A stretch of DNA of 64,000 bases from Treponema sp. GTDB lineage: Bacteria > Spirochaetota > Spirochaetia > Treponematales > Treponemataceae. Position 1 is the first letter of the stretch. Each line of letters starts with the position of its first letter. Location of the stretch: the NCBI GenBank assembly GCA_017525605.1, contig JAFXSM010000013.1, forward strand, positions 62,001 to 126,000, written 5' to 3'. The notes under the pieces were generated by a model that was not told the origin of the DNA, did not search any database, and worked only from the letters and a program-made list of their open reading frames with translations. The translations under genes were made by a program, and so were the position numbers. Shown piece by piece: positions 27,543 to 35,961 of the stretch.

Positions 27543-29258
27543 ATGTACAAACCAGAGCTTATCAATTCTCTCAAAGGGTACACGGGAAAACAGCTGGCAA
27601 CGGATTTCATTGCAGGAATCATAGTCGGAATCGTTGCGCTGCCGCTTTCAATCGCATTCGCAATCGCATCGGGCTGTAGTCCGGAAACGGGACTTTACAC
27701 GGCAATCATCGCAGGATTCTGCATCGCGGCATTCGGCGGAACAAAAGTCCAGATCGGAGGACCGACTGGAGCATTCACAGTCATCATCTATGCAATCGTC
27801 AACAATCCGCAGCTTGGGTTTGCAGGTCTTGCAACGGCAACAGTTCTTGCGGGCGTAATGCTCATTCTGCTCGGCGTGTTCAAGCTCGGCGGACTCGTAA
27901 AGTTCATTCCGTACACAATCGTTACGGGCTTCACGGCAGGAATCGCGGTGACGATTGCGACAGGACAAATCGGAGACTTCTTCGGACTCCACCCGGATTT
28001 CTCGAACGGAATCACAGTTCTCGGAGAAACTTACACGAAAATGCCAGGAACATTCGCAGGAAAAATCGGAGTCTACGCGCAGTCGCTTTCTTCGGTTGAC
28101 ATCTACTCGACAGTCATGGCAATTGTCTGCCTCGTCGTGATTTTCCTTTGGCCGAAAGTGACAAAGAAAATCCCAGGCTCGCTCATCGTAATCGTCCTTG
28201 CCACAGTCGCAAGCATAATCATCGAGTCTGTCGCGGGCCTGAAAGTTGACACAATCGGAAAATTCGTTGACGGAAGCGCACATTATTCAATCCCGCGCGG
28301 ACTTCCGACACCCCAGCTCCCGGATTTCTCTCTCAAGACATTGCAGACAGTCTTCCCGACGGCAATATCAATCGCAGTCCTCGCGGCAATCGAATCCCTT
28401 CTTTCGGCAGTCGTCGCCGACGGTATGATCGGCTCAAAGCACGACTCGAACAACGAGCTCATCGGACAGGGAATCGCGAACATCTTCTCGCCGCTTTTCG
28501 GAGGACTTCCAGCAACGGGCGCAATCGCAAGAACGGCGACGAACATCAACAACGGAGGACGCACCCCAATCGCAGGAATCGTACATGCAGTGATTCTCCT
28601 TCTCATAATGCTCTGCTTCGGAACTTATGTTGAATATGTGCCGATGCCAGCACTCGCGGCAGTATTGATGAGCGTCGCATGGAACATGGCAGGAATCCCT
28701 GCAATCAGGGCATTGTGCAAAGGTCAGAAATCGGACATCGCAGTTCTCGCAGTCACTTTCCTCGTCACGGTCTTCATCGACCTGACTTACGCCATCGGAG
28801 TCGGACTCATCATGGCGGCGTTCTTCTTCATCAAGAAAATCATCGAGCTTTCCGAAGTCCAGAGCGGAAACAAGACAGTCGTCACGGGAATCCTCGGAGA
28901 CGGTCACACGGAGCAGATTACACTTCCGAAAGGCGTGATGGTCTACGAAATCGAAGGCTCGCTCTTCTTCGGAACAGTCCGCAAATTCGAATACGCGCTC
29001 GAAAGAGCAGGCTCGGACTGCAAAGTCCTCATCTTGAGAATGAGAAACACAATCTACCTCGACGCAGGCGGAATCAAGGCACTTGAGCAGGCACTCAAGC
29101 TCAGCGAGAAGAACAAATTCTCAATCGTCATCTCGGGAATCCACACGCAGCCGTATCTTCTCCTCGAAAAGACCGGAATGGCTGACAAAATCGGACGCGA
29201 GAACATTTTCGACAACATCAATGCGGCTCTTGCAAGGGCAGACGAACTGGTAAAATAA
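27543..29258 (+). CDS. SulP-family anion transporter with STAS domain
   Basis: A 571-residue protein with about 12-14 membrane segments in residues 20-430. GIIVGIVALPLSIAFAIASG and AAFGGTKVQIGGPTGAFTVI are the SulP signature region. The C-terminal STAS domain (about residues 450-560) includes GVMVYEIEGSLFFGTVRKFE and LRMRNTIYLDAGGIKAL. Family members carry sulfate, bicarbonate or dicarboxylates; the ion here cannot be told. AGAGG precedes the ATG. The ankyrin-like gene follows only 3 bases after its stop and is likely cotranscribed. Confidence 0.92.
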   Translation: MYKPELINSLKGYTGKQLATDFIAGIIVGIVALPLSIAFAIASGCSPETGLYTAIIAGFCIAAFGGTKVQIGGPTGAFTVIIYAIVNNPQLGFAGLATATVLAGVMLILLGVFKLGGLVKFIPYTIVTGFTAGIAVTIATGQIGDFFGLHPDFSNGITVLGETYTKMPGTFAGKIGVYAQSLSSVDIYSTVMAIVCLVVIFLWPKVTKKIPGSLIVIVLATVASIIIESVAGLKVDTIGKFVDGSAHYSIPRGLPTPQLPDFSLKTLQTVFPTAISIAVLAAIESLLSAVVADGMIGSKHDSNNELIGQGIANIFSPLFGGLPATGAIARTATNINNGGRTPIAGIVHAVILLLIMLCFGTYVEYVPMPALAAVLMSVAWNMAGIPAIRALCKGQKSDIAVLAVTFLVTVFIDLTYAIGVGLIMAAFFFIKKIIELSEVQSGNKTVVTGILGDGHTEQITLPKGVMVYEIEGSLFFGTVRKFEYALERAGSDCKVLILRMRNTIYLDAGGIKALEQALKLSEKNKFSIVISGIHTQPYLLLEKTGMADKIGRENIFDNINAALARADELVK

Positions 29259-29261
29259 ATC

Positions 29262-30692
29262 ATGGCGGAAAACACAATTGAAAAGGCGAAAGCCCAAACT
29301 TTGATTTACATCTACAATTCGATTTTCAAAGAGAAAGTCTACAAAACGCAGAGCGAAGAGCAGACCGAAAAATTCTTCGCTCAGGTTCGCGAAATCGTTC
29401 CTGAAGACGCGAAATTCTTTGAGCCGTGGTTTCGGGCGTTCGTCTCCGTGGCAAAGAACGACGGGAAGAATTCGCTCGAAAATTTCCTACGCGCAATCGA
29501 CAACCTTTCGGAAAGCGTCCTCGACACAATCGCAAACATGGAGAATGCGGATTATCTTCCAGCATTTCTGCAGCAGGGATTCGCATTTTTCATGTACATC
29601 GACGACCACGAGAACGCAAAACGGTTCTGGCAGTTCGGAGCGGACAAAGGACTTTTCGCAAAACCGAATTCAACCGATTTCTATGAGAAATTCTTCAAAA
29701 GATTCAATTCGAAAGAACAGTTTTGGGTTCAGTTTCCTCCGAAAATGTATTTCGACGAGGCAAAGGCGACCGAAAAATGCATAAGCGACTACAAGAAGTC
29801 GGCAAATACCGGCGACGCACTTTTGAATTCGCTGAACGAAGCCGATTTCGATTCGTTCGTGAAAAATTCTGAGGGAATCAATTTCGGAACGAAGAAGATT
29901 TCAGGACTCTCTCTTCTCTACTACGCGATTCAGAGGAAGGCGGCTCTCAAGGCGGGCAGCAAAAAATTCACCGATGACCTGATTCAGATTCAGGTGACGC
30001 AGATGGTGTCGAAGCTCGACCTTTCGCCGCTCCCGGAAGATTTACGGAACAAGCAGTACCTTGAGATTTACCATCAGATGCGCGTGACTTACGAAAAGTC
30101 GGGTCTCGGAAAAACGATTTTCAACGCCCTTCTTGGCCACGACGAGGAAATCGAAGGAAAAATCGCGAACCTCGGAAAAATCATCGCATATATAATAGAA
30201 AGAACCGATGACGTTGACGCGTTCGCAATGGATGCAGGAAACAAGACGCAGGCAAACGCGCTGCTTCTCGCAGGGGAAACAGGCGACACGGAAACGCTCT
30301 CGCTCCTCATAAAAAAAGGAAGCGACGTTGACAAAGCCCTCGGGCACGCACCGTTCGCGCTTCGCTACAAGGACGGAAAATCCGTATCGACCGAGATTCC
30401 GAATTCACTAATCTACAGGATGATTTCCTTCGCCCAGTACGACGCTCTGAAATTCTACCTTACGACTTTCGCAGACAAAGCGCGGAAATCGATGACGGAA
30501 AAAACCTCGAAGTGCGACATCACGCCGCTCGCCTATCTGATTCTGAACACGCTCTACAATTCCCGCACGGAAGAGGAGTACAAGAAGTCGAAATCCCTCG
30601 TGGAAGGCTTCCTCCCGATTTTCGAGAAAGCCGGCGCGAAGCTCGACGAGAACACGGCTTTCGGCAGCGTGAAAAAGCTTTTGGGGCTGTAG
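29262..30692 (+). CDS. Conserved cytoplasmic protein with ankyrin-like C-terminus
   Basis: A 476-residue soluble protein with no signal peptide. Most of it is helical, with no family I recognise. Near residues 325-350, ALLLAGETGDTETLSLLIKKGSDVDKA reads as one or two ankyrin repeats; ankyrin repeats usually mediate protein binding. It begins 3 bases after the SulP transporter gene with the start codon inside a translationally coupled junction, so it may be tied to that transporter. No catalytic motif was found. Confidence 0.65.
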   Translation: MAENTIEKAKAQTLIYIYNSIFKEKVYKTQSEEQTEKFFAQVREIVPEDAKFFEPWFRAFVSVAKNDGKNSLENFLRAIDNLSESVLDTIANMENADYLPAFLQQGFAFFMYIDDHENAKRFWQFGADKGLFAKPNSTDFYEKFFKRFNSKEQFWVQFPPKMYFDEAKATEKCISDYKKSANTGDALLNSLNEADFDSFVKNSEGINFGTKKISGLSLLYYAIQRKAALKAGSKKFTDDLIQIQVTQMVSKLDLSPLPEDLRNKQYLEIYHQMRVTYEKSGLGKTIFNALLGHDEEIEGKIANLGKIIAYIIERTDDVDAFAMDAGNKTQANALLLAGETGDTETLSLLIKKGSDVDKALGHAPFALRYKDGKSVSTEIPNSLIYRMISFAQYDALKFYLTTFADKARKSMTEKTSKCDITPLAYLILNTLYNSRTEEEYKKSKSLVEGFLPIFEKAGAKLDENTAFGSVKKLLGL

Positions 30693-30748
30693 AGCGCTGC
30701 CAGGACGAGGATGGGGCCGAATCTTTTCTTCATGGAGGCAGCTTCCGC

Positions 30749-30772
30749 CGAGAATCGCAAATGCGATTCTCG
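30749..30772. repeat. Perfect 11-bp-stem palindrome
   Basis: cgagaatcgca and tgcgattctcg form an 11-base perfect stem with a two-base loop, between the ankyrin-like gene and the BrnT/BrnA operon. It has no T-run in the direction of the upstream gene, though nine A lie to its right. A terminator role is therefore only possible for minus-strand transcripts. Confidence 0.6.
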
Positions 30773-30950
30773 CGTACTCAAAAAAAAACGACTGCGGACT
30801 GTCCAATCGTTCCATCTTCGCCTTTCCTCTCATTTTTTCCGGGGTATTTCCACACATTCTACACACTTTTTCGGGGATAGAACGAAAGTCTTGATTTACC
30901 TTGAATCAACTCGAAAAAATTACAGCTTATTAGAAAACACTCTATCGACT

Positions 30951-30972
30951 TATACATACTATTGTATGTATA
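30951..30972. promoter_or_regulatory. Palindromic operator candidate for BrnA
   Basis: tatacata (30951-30958) and tatgtata (30965-30972) are perfect inverted 8-base arms with a six-base centre, directly in front of brnT. A TATAAT box at 30969-30974 overlaps the right arm. BrnA-type antitoxins repress their own operon, so binding here would block the promoter. The protein-site link is inference. Confidence 0.55.
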
Positions 30973-30984
30973 ATGGATAAGCAT

Positions 30985-31263
30985 ATGACATTTGAATGGG
31001 ATGAAAATAAAAACTCTGAAAATATTGAAAAACATAAAGTTTCATTTGAAAAGGCTCAAGATGCCTTTTTCGATACAAACCGCATGATATTGGAGGATAT
31101 AAAACATTCTATTTCAGAAAAACGCTACTTCTGCATTGGAAAAACAGATGAAGGAATTTTGACAGTGCGTTTTACAATGCGCGGTCAAAACATAAGAATC
31201 ATCGGCGCAGGCTACTGGCGTCAAGGAAAAAAACGTTATGAAGAACATTTACAACAATCCTGA
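30985..31263 (+). CDS. brnT: BrnT-family toxin
   Basis: A 92-residue RelE-fold ribonuclease toxin that, in characterised systems, cleaves RNA and stops growth. FEWDENKNSENIEKHKVSFEKAQDAFFD and the later RGQNIRIIGAGYWRQGKKRYEEH match the BrnT family along the full length. I start at the ATG at 30985 because homologues begin with M-x-FEWD. An in-frame ATG at 30973 overlaps the probable -10 box. It overlaps brnA by 26 bases, and both follow a palindromic operator. The region is AT-rich compared with the flanking core genes. Confidence 0.88.
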   Translation: MTFEWDENKNSENIEKHKVSFEKAQDAFFDTNRMILEDIKHSISEKRYFCIGKTDEGILTVRFTMRGQNIRIIGAGYWRQGKKRYEEHLQQS

Positions 31264-31486
31264 ACAATCTATTATGGAATCATTGGACTCGGCTGTCGTC
31301 ATAGAAGACTTTCTCCCCCCTCCATCGGAGCTTGTAAAAAAAACGCAAAAAGAGAAGATAACAATTTCTATTGACGCTGATTGCATTCGATTCTTCAAGA
31401 TTGAAGCTGAAAAGCACAATACAAAGTACCAAACCATGATGAATGAAGTGCTTTCCCAATACGCAAGGCATTATGCCGAAACATGA
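31238..31486 (+). CDS. brnA: BrnA-family antitoxin
   Basis: An 82-residue antitoxin partner of BrnT. The C-terminal part, KITISIDADCIRFFKIEAEKHNTKYQTMMNEVLSQYARHY, is a ribbon-helix-helix DNA-binding fold (beta strand then two helices), and the N-terminal VIEDFLPPPSELVKK is the toxin-neutralising region. I chose the ATG at 31238, which has an AAGGA site, over the ATG at 31274 after the brnT stop. It probably binds the palindrome at 30951-30972. Confidence 0.88.
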   Translation: MKNIYNNPEQSIMESLDSAVVIEDFLPPPSELVKKTQKEKITISIDADCIRFFKIEAEKHNTKYQTMMNEVLSQYARHYAET

Positions 31487-31511
31487 CTGCAGGTTGTAGC
31501 GTTTTCGGTGC

Positions 31512-31835
31512 TCACATCGACTCGAAGACGTTTCGGACGGCATTCCCTATCCTCGAAAGCAGCTCGGCCTCAAGCGTCCGCCCGAACGCTTCCTCGAACT
31601 GAGCGCACTTGTTCTCCGGGCAGCCGTCTTCCCTGAAAAGCGCGGACGACGGGATTCCCAATATTTCCGCAATTTTATCGACCATTTCAGGCTGCGGCCA
31701 AGTGTCCTTGTTCTCGATTTGGTTTATGTAGGCGATGCTGCGCCCCACTGCATGGGACAATTTTTCCTGCGACATGCCAATCTTCTTTCTATAAAACTTC
31801 AAGTTGTTTACAAACACCACTCTAATCGCGCTCAT
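31512..31835 (-). CDS. XRE-family helix-turn-helix regulator
   Basis: A 107-residue protein whose N-terminal 65 residues are a classical HTH: NLKFYRKKIGMSQEKLSHAVGRSIAYINQIENKDTWPQPEMVDKIAEIL. The C-terminal half is helical and without a known domain. I start at MSAIRVVFV; the upstream ATG at 31850 would add five residues. It is convergent with brnA and divergent from the AHH toxin gene, whose start is 96 bases away, so it may regulate that toxin operon. No ligand or peptidase domain is present. Confidence 0.82.
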   Translation of the reverse strand: MSAIRVVFVNNLKFYRKKIGMSQEKLSHAVGRSIAYINQIENKDTWPQPEMVDKIAEILGIPSSALFREDGCPENKCAQFEEAFGRTLEAELLSRIGNAVRNVFESM

Positions 31836-31931
31836 TTTAAAAAGATGCACTTTTGTTTTGAATGTGATTACATTATGAAACTAAAATTAAAGTAAAATTT
31901 GATGAATTTTACGGGAAATAATATAAAATAG

Positions 31932-33335
31932 ATGTTAATCATGAATTTCATAAAACAATTTCTTGCATGTATAGTTTTGCTCGTATTTTCATTGAGCATC
32001 TGCTTTTCGCAAGTTCATTATGAGAACACATATTATGAAAACGTTTATTACGAGGACATTCATTACGAAAATTCCTATTACGAGAATGTTCACTACGAAG
32101 ACACCTACTATGAACCAATCAGCTATTCAGGAACGTTCATAGAGGACATTTATTACGGCGGAATCGATTTCAGAAGCTACAAAATAACGAGGCACACAAT
32201 AACGGGAAAAGAAAAGACCTCGGATTTTTTCGATGATTCTGTTCCAGACGAATACAAAGTAAACTGGCAAAAAGTCATCGCAAAATACGCAGTCGGAACG
32301 ACAATAATCGTGATTACAGGTGTTGTAGCGGTTGCCACAGGCGGAACTGTCGGCTATATCGCGGCAGGAGCGTTTGTCGGTTCATTAAAAGGGGCTGCTT
32401 CTGGAGCCGCAATAGGAGCATTGATTGAAGGGTCTTTGGCTTACTTTCAAGGAAAGCCACGGGCAGGAATCTACAAGCAAATTATTGAAGGCTCAGCAGA
32501 CGGTTTCATGTGGGGAGCTTTGACGGGAGCTGTCGCAGAAGGGGTTAAATCGGCGAAGGAGCTGAAAAAAGGAAAGCCGATTTTAAATTCGCTTGGAAGA
32601 ATTGAATATGTCGTAGATGAAAAAACTGGAATCGTGTATTTGGCACGGGGGAGCAAGCCGGTTGGAACAGTTCTCAATGCGACTGACAAAAATGGGAATT
32701 ATGTTTTTTTCATAAAGGACGGAAAGCTTTACGACTTCGATGGGAATCTAGTCTCACAAAAATTCAATAAAAAGCTTTTACAGCAAACAGGAATTATCAC
32801 TGACGAAAAAACAGGCAATTTTATCGGCTATGTTGACTCAAAAGGAACTCTGACAGTGGGAGCGGACGCTGAAAAAGCATTAAGGAAAGAATGGGGAAAA
32901 ATTTTAGACGAACAGTTCATTGAAGGCGGATATGAAGGTGTTGAACTCGGAAAACCTGGAAGCGGGAAGATTTTGCGCAGAAATTTTCAAAGATACTATA
33001 ACAAAACTCTTCCAAAAGGTTCCCAAGCACATCACATTGTGCCTTCCAATGCGTCTGGCGGAGGTTCTGCAGGAGACGGATGCCGAAAAATTTTTGAGAA
33101 ATTCGGCATCGACATAAATGATCCGCACAATTGTTGCCCACTACCTAGCGACAATAATGTTGCAAAAGCTATCAACACAATGTGCCACAACGGTTCCACA
33201 AAAGAACTTCACGGAGAAAAAATCATGCAGAGTCTTTATGAAGATTTGAGCAGGGCTAAAACGAAAGAAGACGTGTTTGAAATATTGGCAGAGTACAGGC
33301 AAGCAATGCTGACAAACAATCCGTTTTGGTTGTAG
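31932..33335 (+). CDS. Secreted polymorphic toxin with C-terminal AHH nuclease domain
   Basis: A 467-residue exported protein. Residues 1-26 are a signal peptide (FIKQFLACIVLLVFSLSICFS). Residues 29-78 are ten tandem pentapeptides of the form (H/Y)YE(N/D)x, rich in Tyr, the last three degenerate. Residues 120-165 are a long glycine-rich hydrophobic stretch that could span a membrane. Residues 220-300 look beta-rich (VDEKTGIVYLARGSKPVG). The last 115 residues contain SQAHHIVPSNASGG, FGIDINDPHN and CHNGSTKELHGEKI, the His pattern of the AHH branch of HNH nucleases. The signal peptide and C-terminal nuclease suggest a contact or secreted antibacterial toxin. An immunity candidate follows 8 bases downstream. 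Confidence 0.8.
   Translation: MLIMNFIKQFLACIVLLVFSLSICFSQVHYENTYYENVYYEDIHYENSYYENVHYEDTYYEPISYSGTFIEDIYYGGIDFRSYKITRHTITGKEKTSDFFDDSVPDEYKVNWQKVIAKYAVGTTIIVITGVVAVATGGTVGYIAAGAFVGSLKGAASGAAIGALIEGSLAYFQGKPRAGIYKQIIEGSADGFMWGALTGAVAEGVKSAKELKKGKPILNSLGRIEYVVDEKTGIVYLARGSKPVGTVLNATDKNGNYVFFIKDGKLYDFDGNLVSQKFNKKLLQQTGIITDEKTGNFIGYVDSKGTLTVGADAEKALRKEWGKILDEQFIEGGYEGVELGKPGSGKILRRNFQRYYNKTLPKGSQAHHIVPSNASGGGSAGDGCRKIFEKFGIDINDPHNCCPLPSDNNVAKAINTMCHNGSTKELHGEKIMQSLYEDLSRAKTKEDVFEILAEYRQAMLTNNPFWL
32016..32165 (+). repeat. Tandem Tyr-rich pentapeptide coding repeat
   Basis: Ten 15-base units encode (H/Y)YE(N/D)x: HYENT, YYENV, YYEDI, HYENS, YYENV, HYEDT, YYEPI, then three degenerate units SYSGT, FIEDI and YYGGI. 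The DNA units differ at third positions, so this is an old protein repeat rather than a recent expansion. Confidence 0.85.
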
Positions 33336-33343
33336 GGGGAATT

Positions 33344-33847
33344 ATGAACGTTTACAAAGCCTTTCTAGCGGAAAGCGGCTATCAGTATTTTTCTGCGGAT
33401 TCAGAATTAATTGAACGACTTCTCAACCGCGATTACTCATGCGTCAAAGAATTGGAACTTAAATTGAATACAACAGACAGGAAAATTCTTGGCGACATCA
33501 CTGTCATTGAGAGCTCTCTACTGATTCTTTTTTCAAGTGCGATTGTGCCGAATTTTGATTCAGCAGGCAGTTTTATTGATTTGCCAAAATTGAACAATTT
33601 CAAATTATTTGTTCCAGAAATTATAGATGCTTTGGACTGGACAAAATCCGAGATTGACTATTTTTCAGACGGGAAACGCCTTAAGAGAATCAGGAAATAT
33701 GAGTTCAAAAGCGACATGATAGCGGAAAAAGAAGCGTTTTCCCTGCCTATCGATAGTTCCCCTGTATTTTTTACAAGCATTTTTTTTGACAAGTTTAACA
33801 AACTCGGTCTGAAAGGCTTGGATTTTACTTGTGTTTTTGAAAATTAA
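33344..33847 (+). CDS. Probable immunity protein to the AHH toxin
   Basis: A 167-residue soluble protein without signal peptide. It starts 8 bases after the toxin stop with an AGGGGGAA ribosome site. The C-terminal FFDKFNKLGLKGLDFTCVFEN recalls the end of DUF1629/Imm43-like immunity proteins, but the match is short and I would not rely on it. Its position directly after a toxin with a C-terminal nuclease domain is the main evidence: immunity genes normally sit there and protect the producing cell. Base composition is AT-rich like the rest of the module. Confidence 0.6.
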   Translation: MNVYKAFLAESGYQYFSADSELIERLLNRDYSCVKELELKLNTTDRKILGDITVIESSLLILFSSAIVPNFDSAGSFIDLPKLNNFKLFVPEIIDALDWTKSEIDYFSDGKRLKRIRKYEFKSDMIAEKEAFSLPIDSSPVFFTSIFFDKFNKLGLKGLDFTCVFEN

Positions 33848-33867
33848 TTTTATTGAGGAGTTTTTAT

Positions 33868-34785
33868 ATGAAAAGAAACATTACAACATCAGTTCTTATC
33901 CTGCTCGTGTTTTCTTTGTTATTCAGCTGCAGCAAAGAGTCTTCTTCATATTCTTCTGCTGGCAGTCAGTTTGACAGAGATAAACAACAGTACGAACAGC
34001 AGAAAACAGAAAACGAAGGAACTAATGCTGGCAAAATTGGTGCTACAATTGGTGGTGCTGCTGGTGGTGCTGCTGGTGGTGCGGTTGCAGGGGCTGGTAT
34101 TGGTGCAGGTGTCGGTGCCGTAGTCGGAAGTATCGTTCCTGGTGCAGGAACTGCAGCAGGAGCTATTCTTGGTATAAAAATTGGAGGTCTAATAGGAGCT
34201 GTTACAGGAGGTACTGCTGTGGGGGTAAATACATACTCCCTTGCAGACGGAGAAGTAAGCGAATACATTAATGTCGAAACACATTTGACCTATGTCAATA
34301 ATGCAACTGGGCAAAATATGCCATTTGTTTTTGGCGGAGCTGCGAGGAAGAACTATGCAACACCAACATTCGCTAAAAAAGATAATGTAAAACTTGTTGT
34401 TGAAATGAATGCAAATATGATTCCTGAAAAAAGCAAAAAAGCATCGAAACGTCAGAAGAGTTTTGACTTGATGATTCCTGTAGAAATTCAGATTGATAAA
34501 AGTTTTATTGAGGATGGCACTTTGAGTATCAATTTAGGAACAGGTTCTTTTTATGATGATGCTATCAATGTTTCAGAAATCGTTGATTCCAAACAAATTT
34601 TTCGATTTTTCATAAAAAATGACCCATTTCAGACTCCATATGTTGAACTAAAGTTTGTCCCGGCTGGTGTTGGCGAAGCCAAAATCCGTATCATATATGG
34701 CAAACCTGATTACAAAATAGTCCTTTCGTCTTGCGATATTACGCAGACCATTGAATTTACAGACGAAAATGAATCAGGAAGATAG
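33868..34785 (+). CDS. Glycine-zipper lipoprotein
   Basis: A 305-residue lipoprotein: the signal peptide ends in the lipobox LLFSC (Cys at about residue 21). A Ser/Gln-rich linker follows. Residues 55-120 form a long glycine zipper (GAAGGAAGGAVAGAGIGAGVG, then GAVTGGTAVGV), two membrane-sized hydrophobic segments of the kind that can insert in or oligomerise at membranes. The last 180 residues are beta-rich and soluble, with no known family. The ATG is preceded by GAGGAG. It lies between the immunity candidate (20 bases upstream) and the permease (3 bases downstream), all one operon, so it may be the cargo or an outer-membrane partner of the ABC transporter. Confidence 0.7.
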   Translation: MKRNITTSVLILLVFSLLFSCSKESSSYSSAGSQFDRDKQQYEQQKTENEGTNAGKIGATIGGAAGGAAGGAVAGAGIGAGVGAVVGSIVPGAGTAAGAILGIKIGGLIGAVTGGTAVGVNTYSLADGEVSEYINVETHLTYVNNATGQNMPFVFGGAARKNYATPTFAKKDNVKLVVEMNANMIPEKSKKASKRQKSFDLMIPVEIQIDKSFIEDGTLSINLGTGSFYDDAINVSEIVDSKQIFRFFIKNDPFQTPYVELKFVPAGVGEAKIRIIYGKPDYKIVLSSCDITQTIEFTDENESGR

Positions 34786-34788
34786 AAC

Positions 34789-35961
34789 ATGAAAAAACTT
34801 ACAAACAGCATAATCAGTCTCATTATAGGAATTCTTCTTGCAGTAATCAGCTATGCGTTTTTGATATCATCGCAGAGAACAGATTATGGAGTTGACTATT
34901 ACAGCAAGGTTAATTTTGACTTCATAATCCCCGCTCCGTGGTTCGACCAAATTCCAGAAATCAAAAGCAAAGAATTTGTTGATGATGTCACTCCATATTA
35001 TTTGACCGACAGAACTATTTCCTCAAAAGTCAAAAATGCAGAAATATACATTTATCTTATTGATAAAGGTACAAATCTTGAAATAACGCCGTTTTCCGAA
35101 AATTTTCTTGTTGAAGGAAACCCGCTAAAACAGGACGGCATCGTCATAGACGAATCTGTAAGAAATCTTTTTGGAATTTCAGTCGGAGAAAATATTTCTG
35201 TTCAAATAGGTTCAAAAACATTCGAATTGACCGTGAACGGCGTTGTGCAATCGAACAAATTCGCATCAAAACTTTCTTCGATTGCATATCTTTCAGACGA
35301 TATTAAAGCCGCATATGAAAAAGCAGTGAAGCATACCGTGTATTCTGCTGCGTTCGTGAAAGCGAACAATCTAGTCGAAGCAGAAAATTATTTCAACACT
35401 GAATACAGGGCTATGGGAAAAGCCGGAGAACGCGACTGGTACAAAGATGACGACACCTACAAATTCGCGCGGAATTCTGCACTTGAAACGCCAGTCGGAA
35501 AAGAAGTCACAAACATCGCACAAATCAAGGCGAATGTGGCATCAAATACGGACACGGCAGAAAAGCTGAACATGAAAAATCTGCTTTTTGCGGCTTTGTC
35601 CGTTTTTGTAGTGAACATCATCGCTTGGCTCGTTGTCATTTTTTCGCAAAGGAAGAAAATAAAGACCGTTGATCAAGGAAAAGGCGGTGCTACAAGCGCA
35701 GAAATCATAAACGATTTTAGATTTGGAGAGATTGCGACATTTCTTGTTTTTCTTCTGTCGGCTTTGTTGTTTAAGACTATCGCAAACTACATTCAAATCG
35801 CCATTTTGCTTGTTTGTGGACTGTTAAGCCTGCTCATGACATTCTCAATGACGAAACGGATTTTTCAGAGTCCACAAAATCAACAAATTAATAAAGAAAA
35901 ACCGCAAACGCAAAAAATTCCACAAGAGAAGGAAAGGCGAAGAAAGGACAGTAAGCAATGA
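34789..35961 (+). CDS. MacB/LolC-like ABC permease subunit A
   Basis: A 390-residue membrane protein. One N-terminal segment (residues 7-28) is followed by a periplasmic domain of about 230 residues, then three segments near residues 263-283, 312-332 and 336-356, the topology of MacB/LolC/E (FtsX-type) permeases. GNPLKQDGIVIDESVRNLFGISVGENISVQI looks like the MacB core domain. The C-terminus is a basic cytoplasmic tail. It overlaps the next permease gene by 4 bases (ATGA). Together with the neighbour and the ATPase it should make a heterodimeric mechanotransmitting ABC transporter. No MacA-like adaptor is present. Confidence 0.72.
   Translation: MKKLTNSIISLIIGILLAVISYAFLISSQRTDYGVDYYSKVNFDFIIPAPWFDQIPEIKSKEFVDDVTPYYLTDRTISSKVKNAEIYIYLIDKGTNLEITPFSENFLVEGNPLKQDGIVIDESVRNLFGISVGENISVQIGSKTFELTVNGVVQSNKFASKLSSIAYLSDDIKAAYEKAVKHTVYSAAFVKANNLVEAENYFNTEYRAMGKAGERDWYKDDDTYKFARNSALETPVGKEVTNIAQIKANVASNTDTAEKLNMKNLLFAALSVFVVNIIAWLVVIFSQRKKIKTVDQGKGGATSAEIINDFRFGEIATFLVFLLSALLFKTIANYIQIAILLVCGLLSLLMTFSMTKRIFQSPQNQQINKEKPQTQKIPQEKERRRKDSKQ

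Noticed and set aside
30554..30781. Minus-strand frame with MKKRFGPILVLAAL, a signal-peptide-like start
   Set aside because: Downstream of the start it only reads the antisense of the ankyrin-like gene; at most a trace of a truncated gene.
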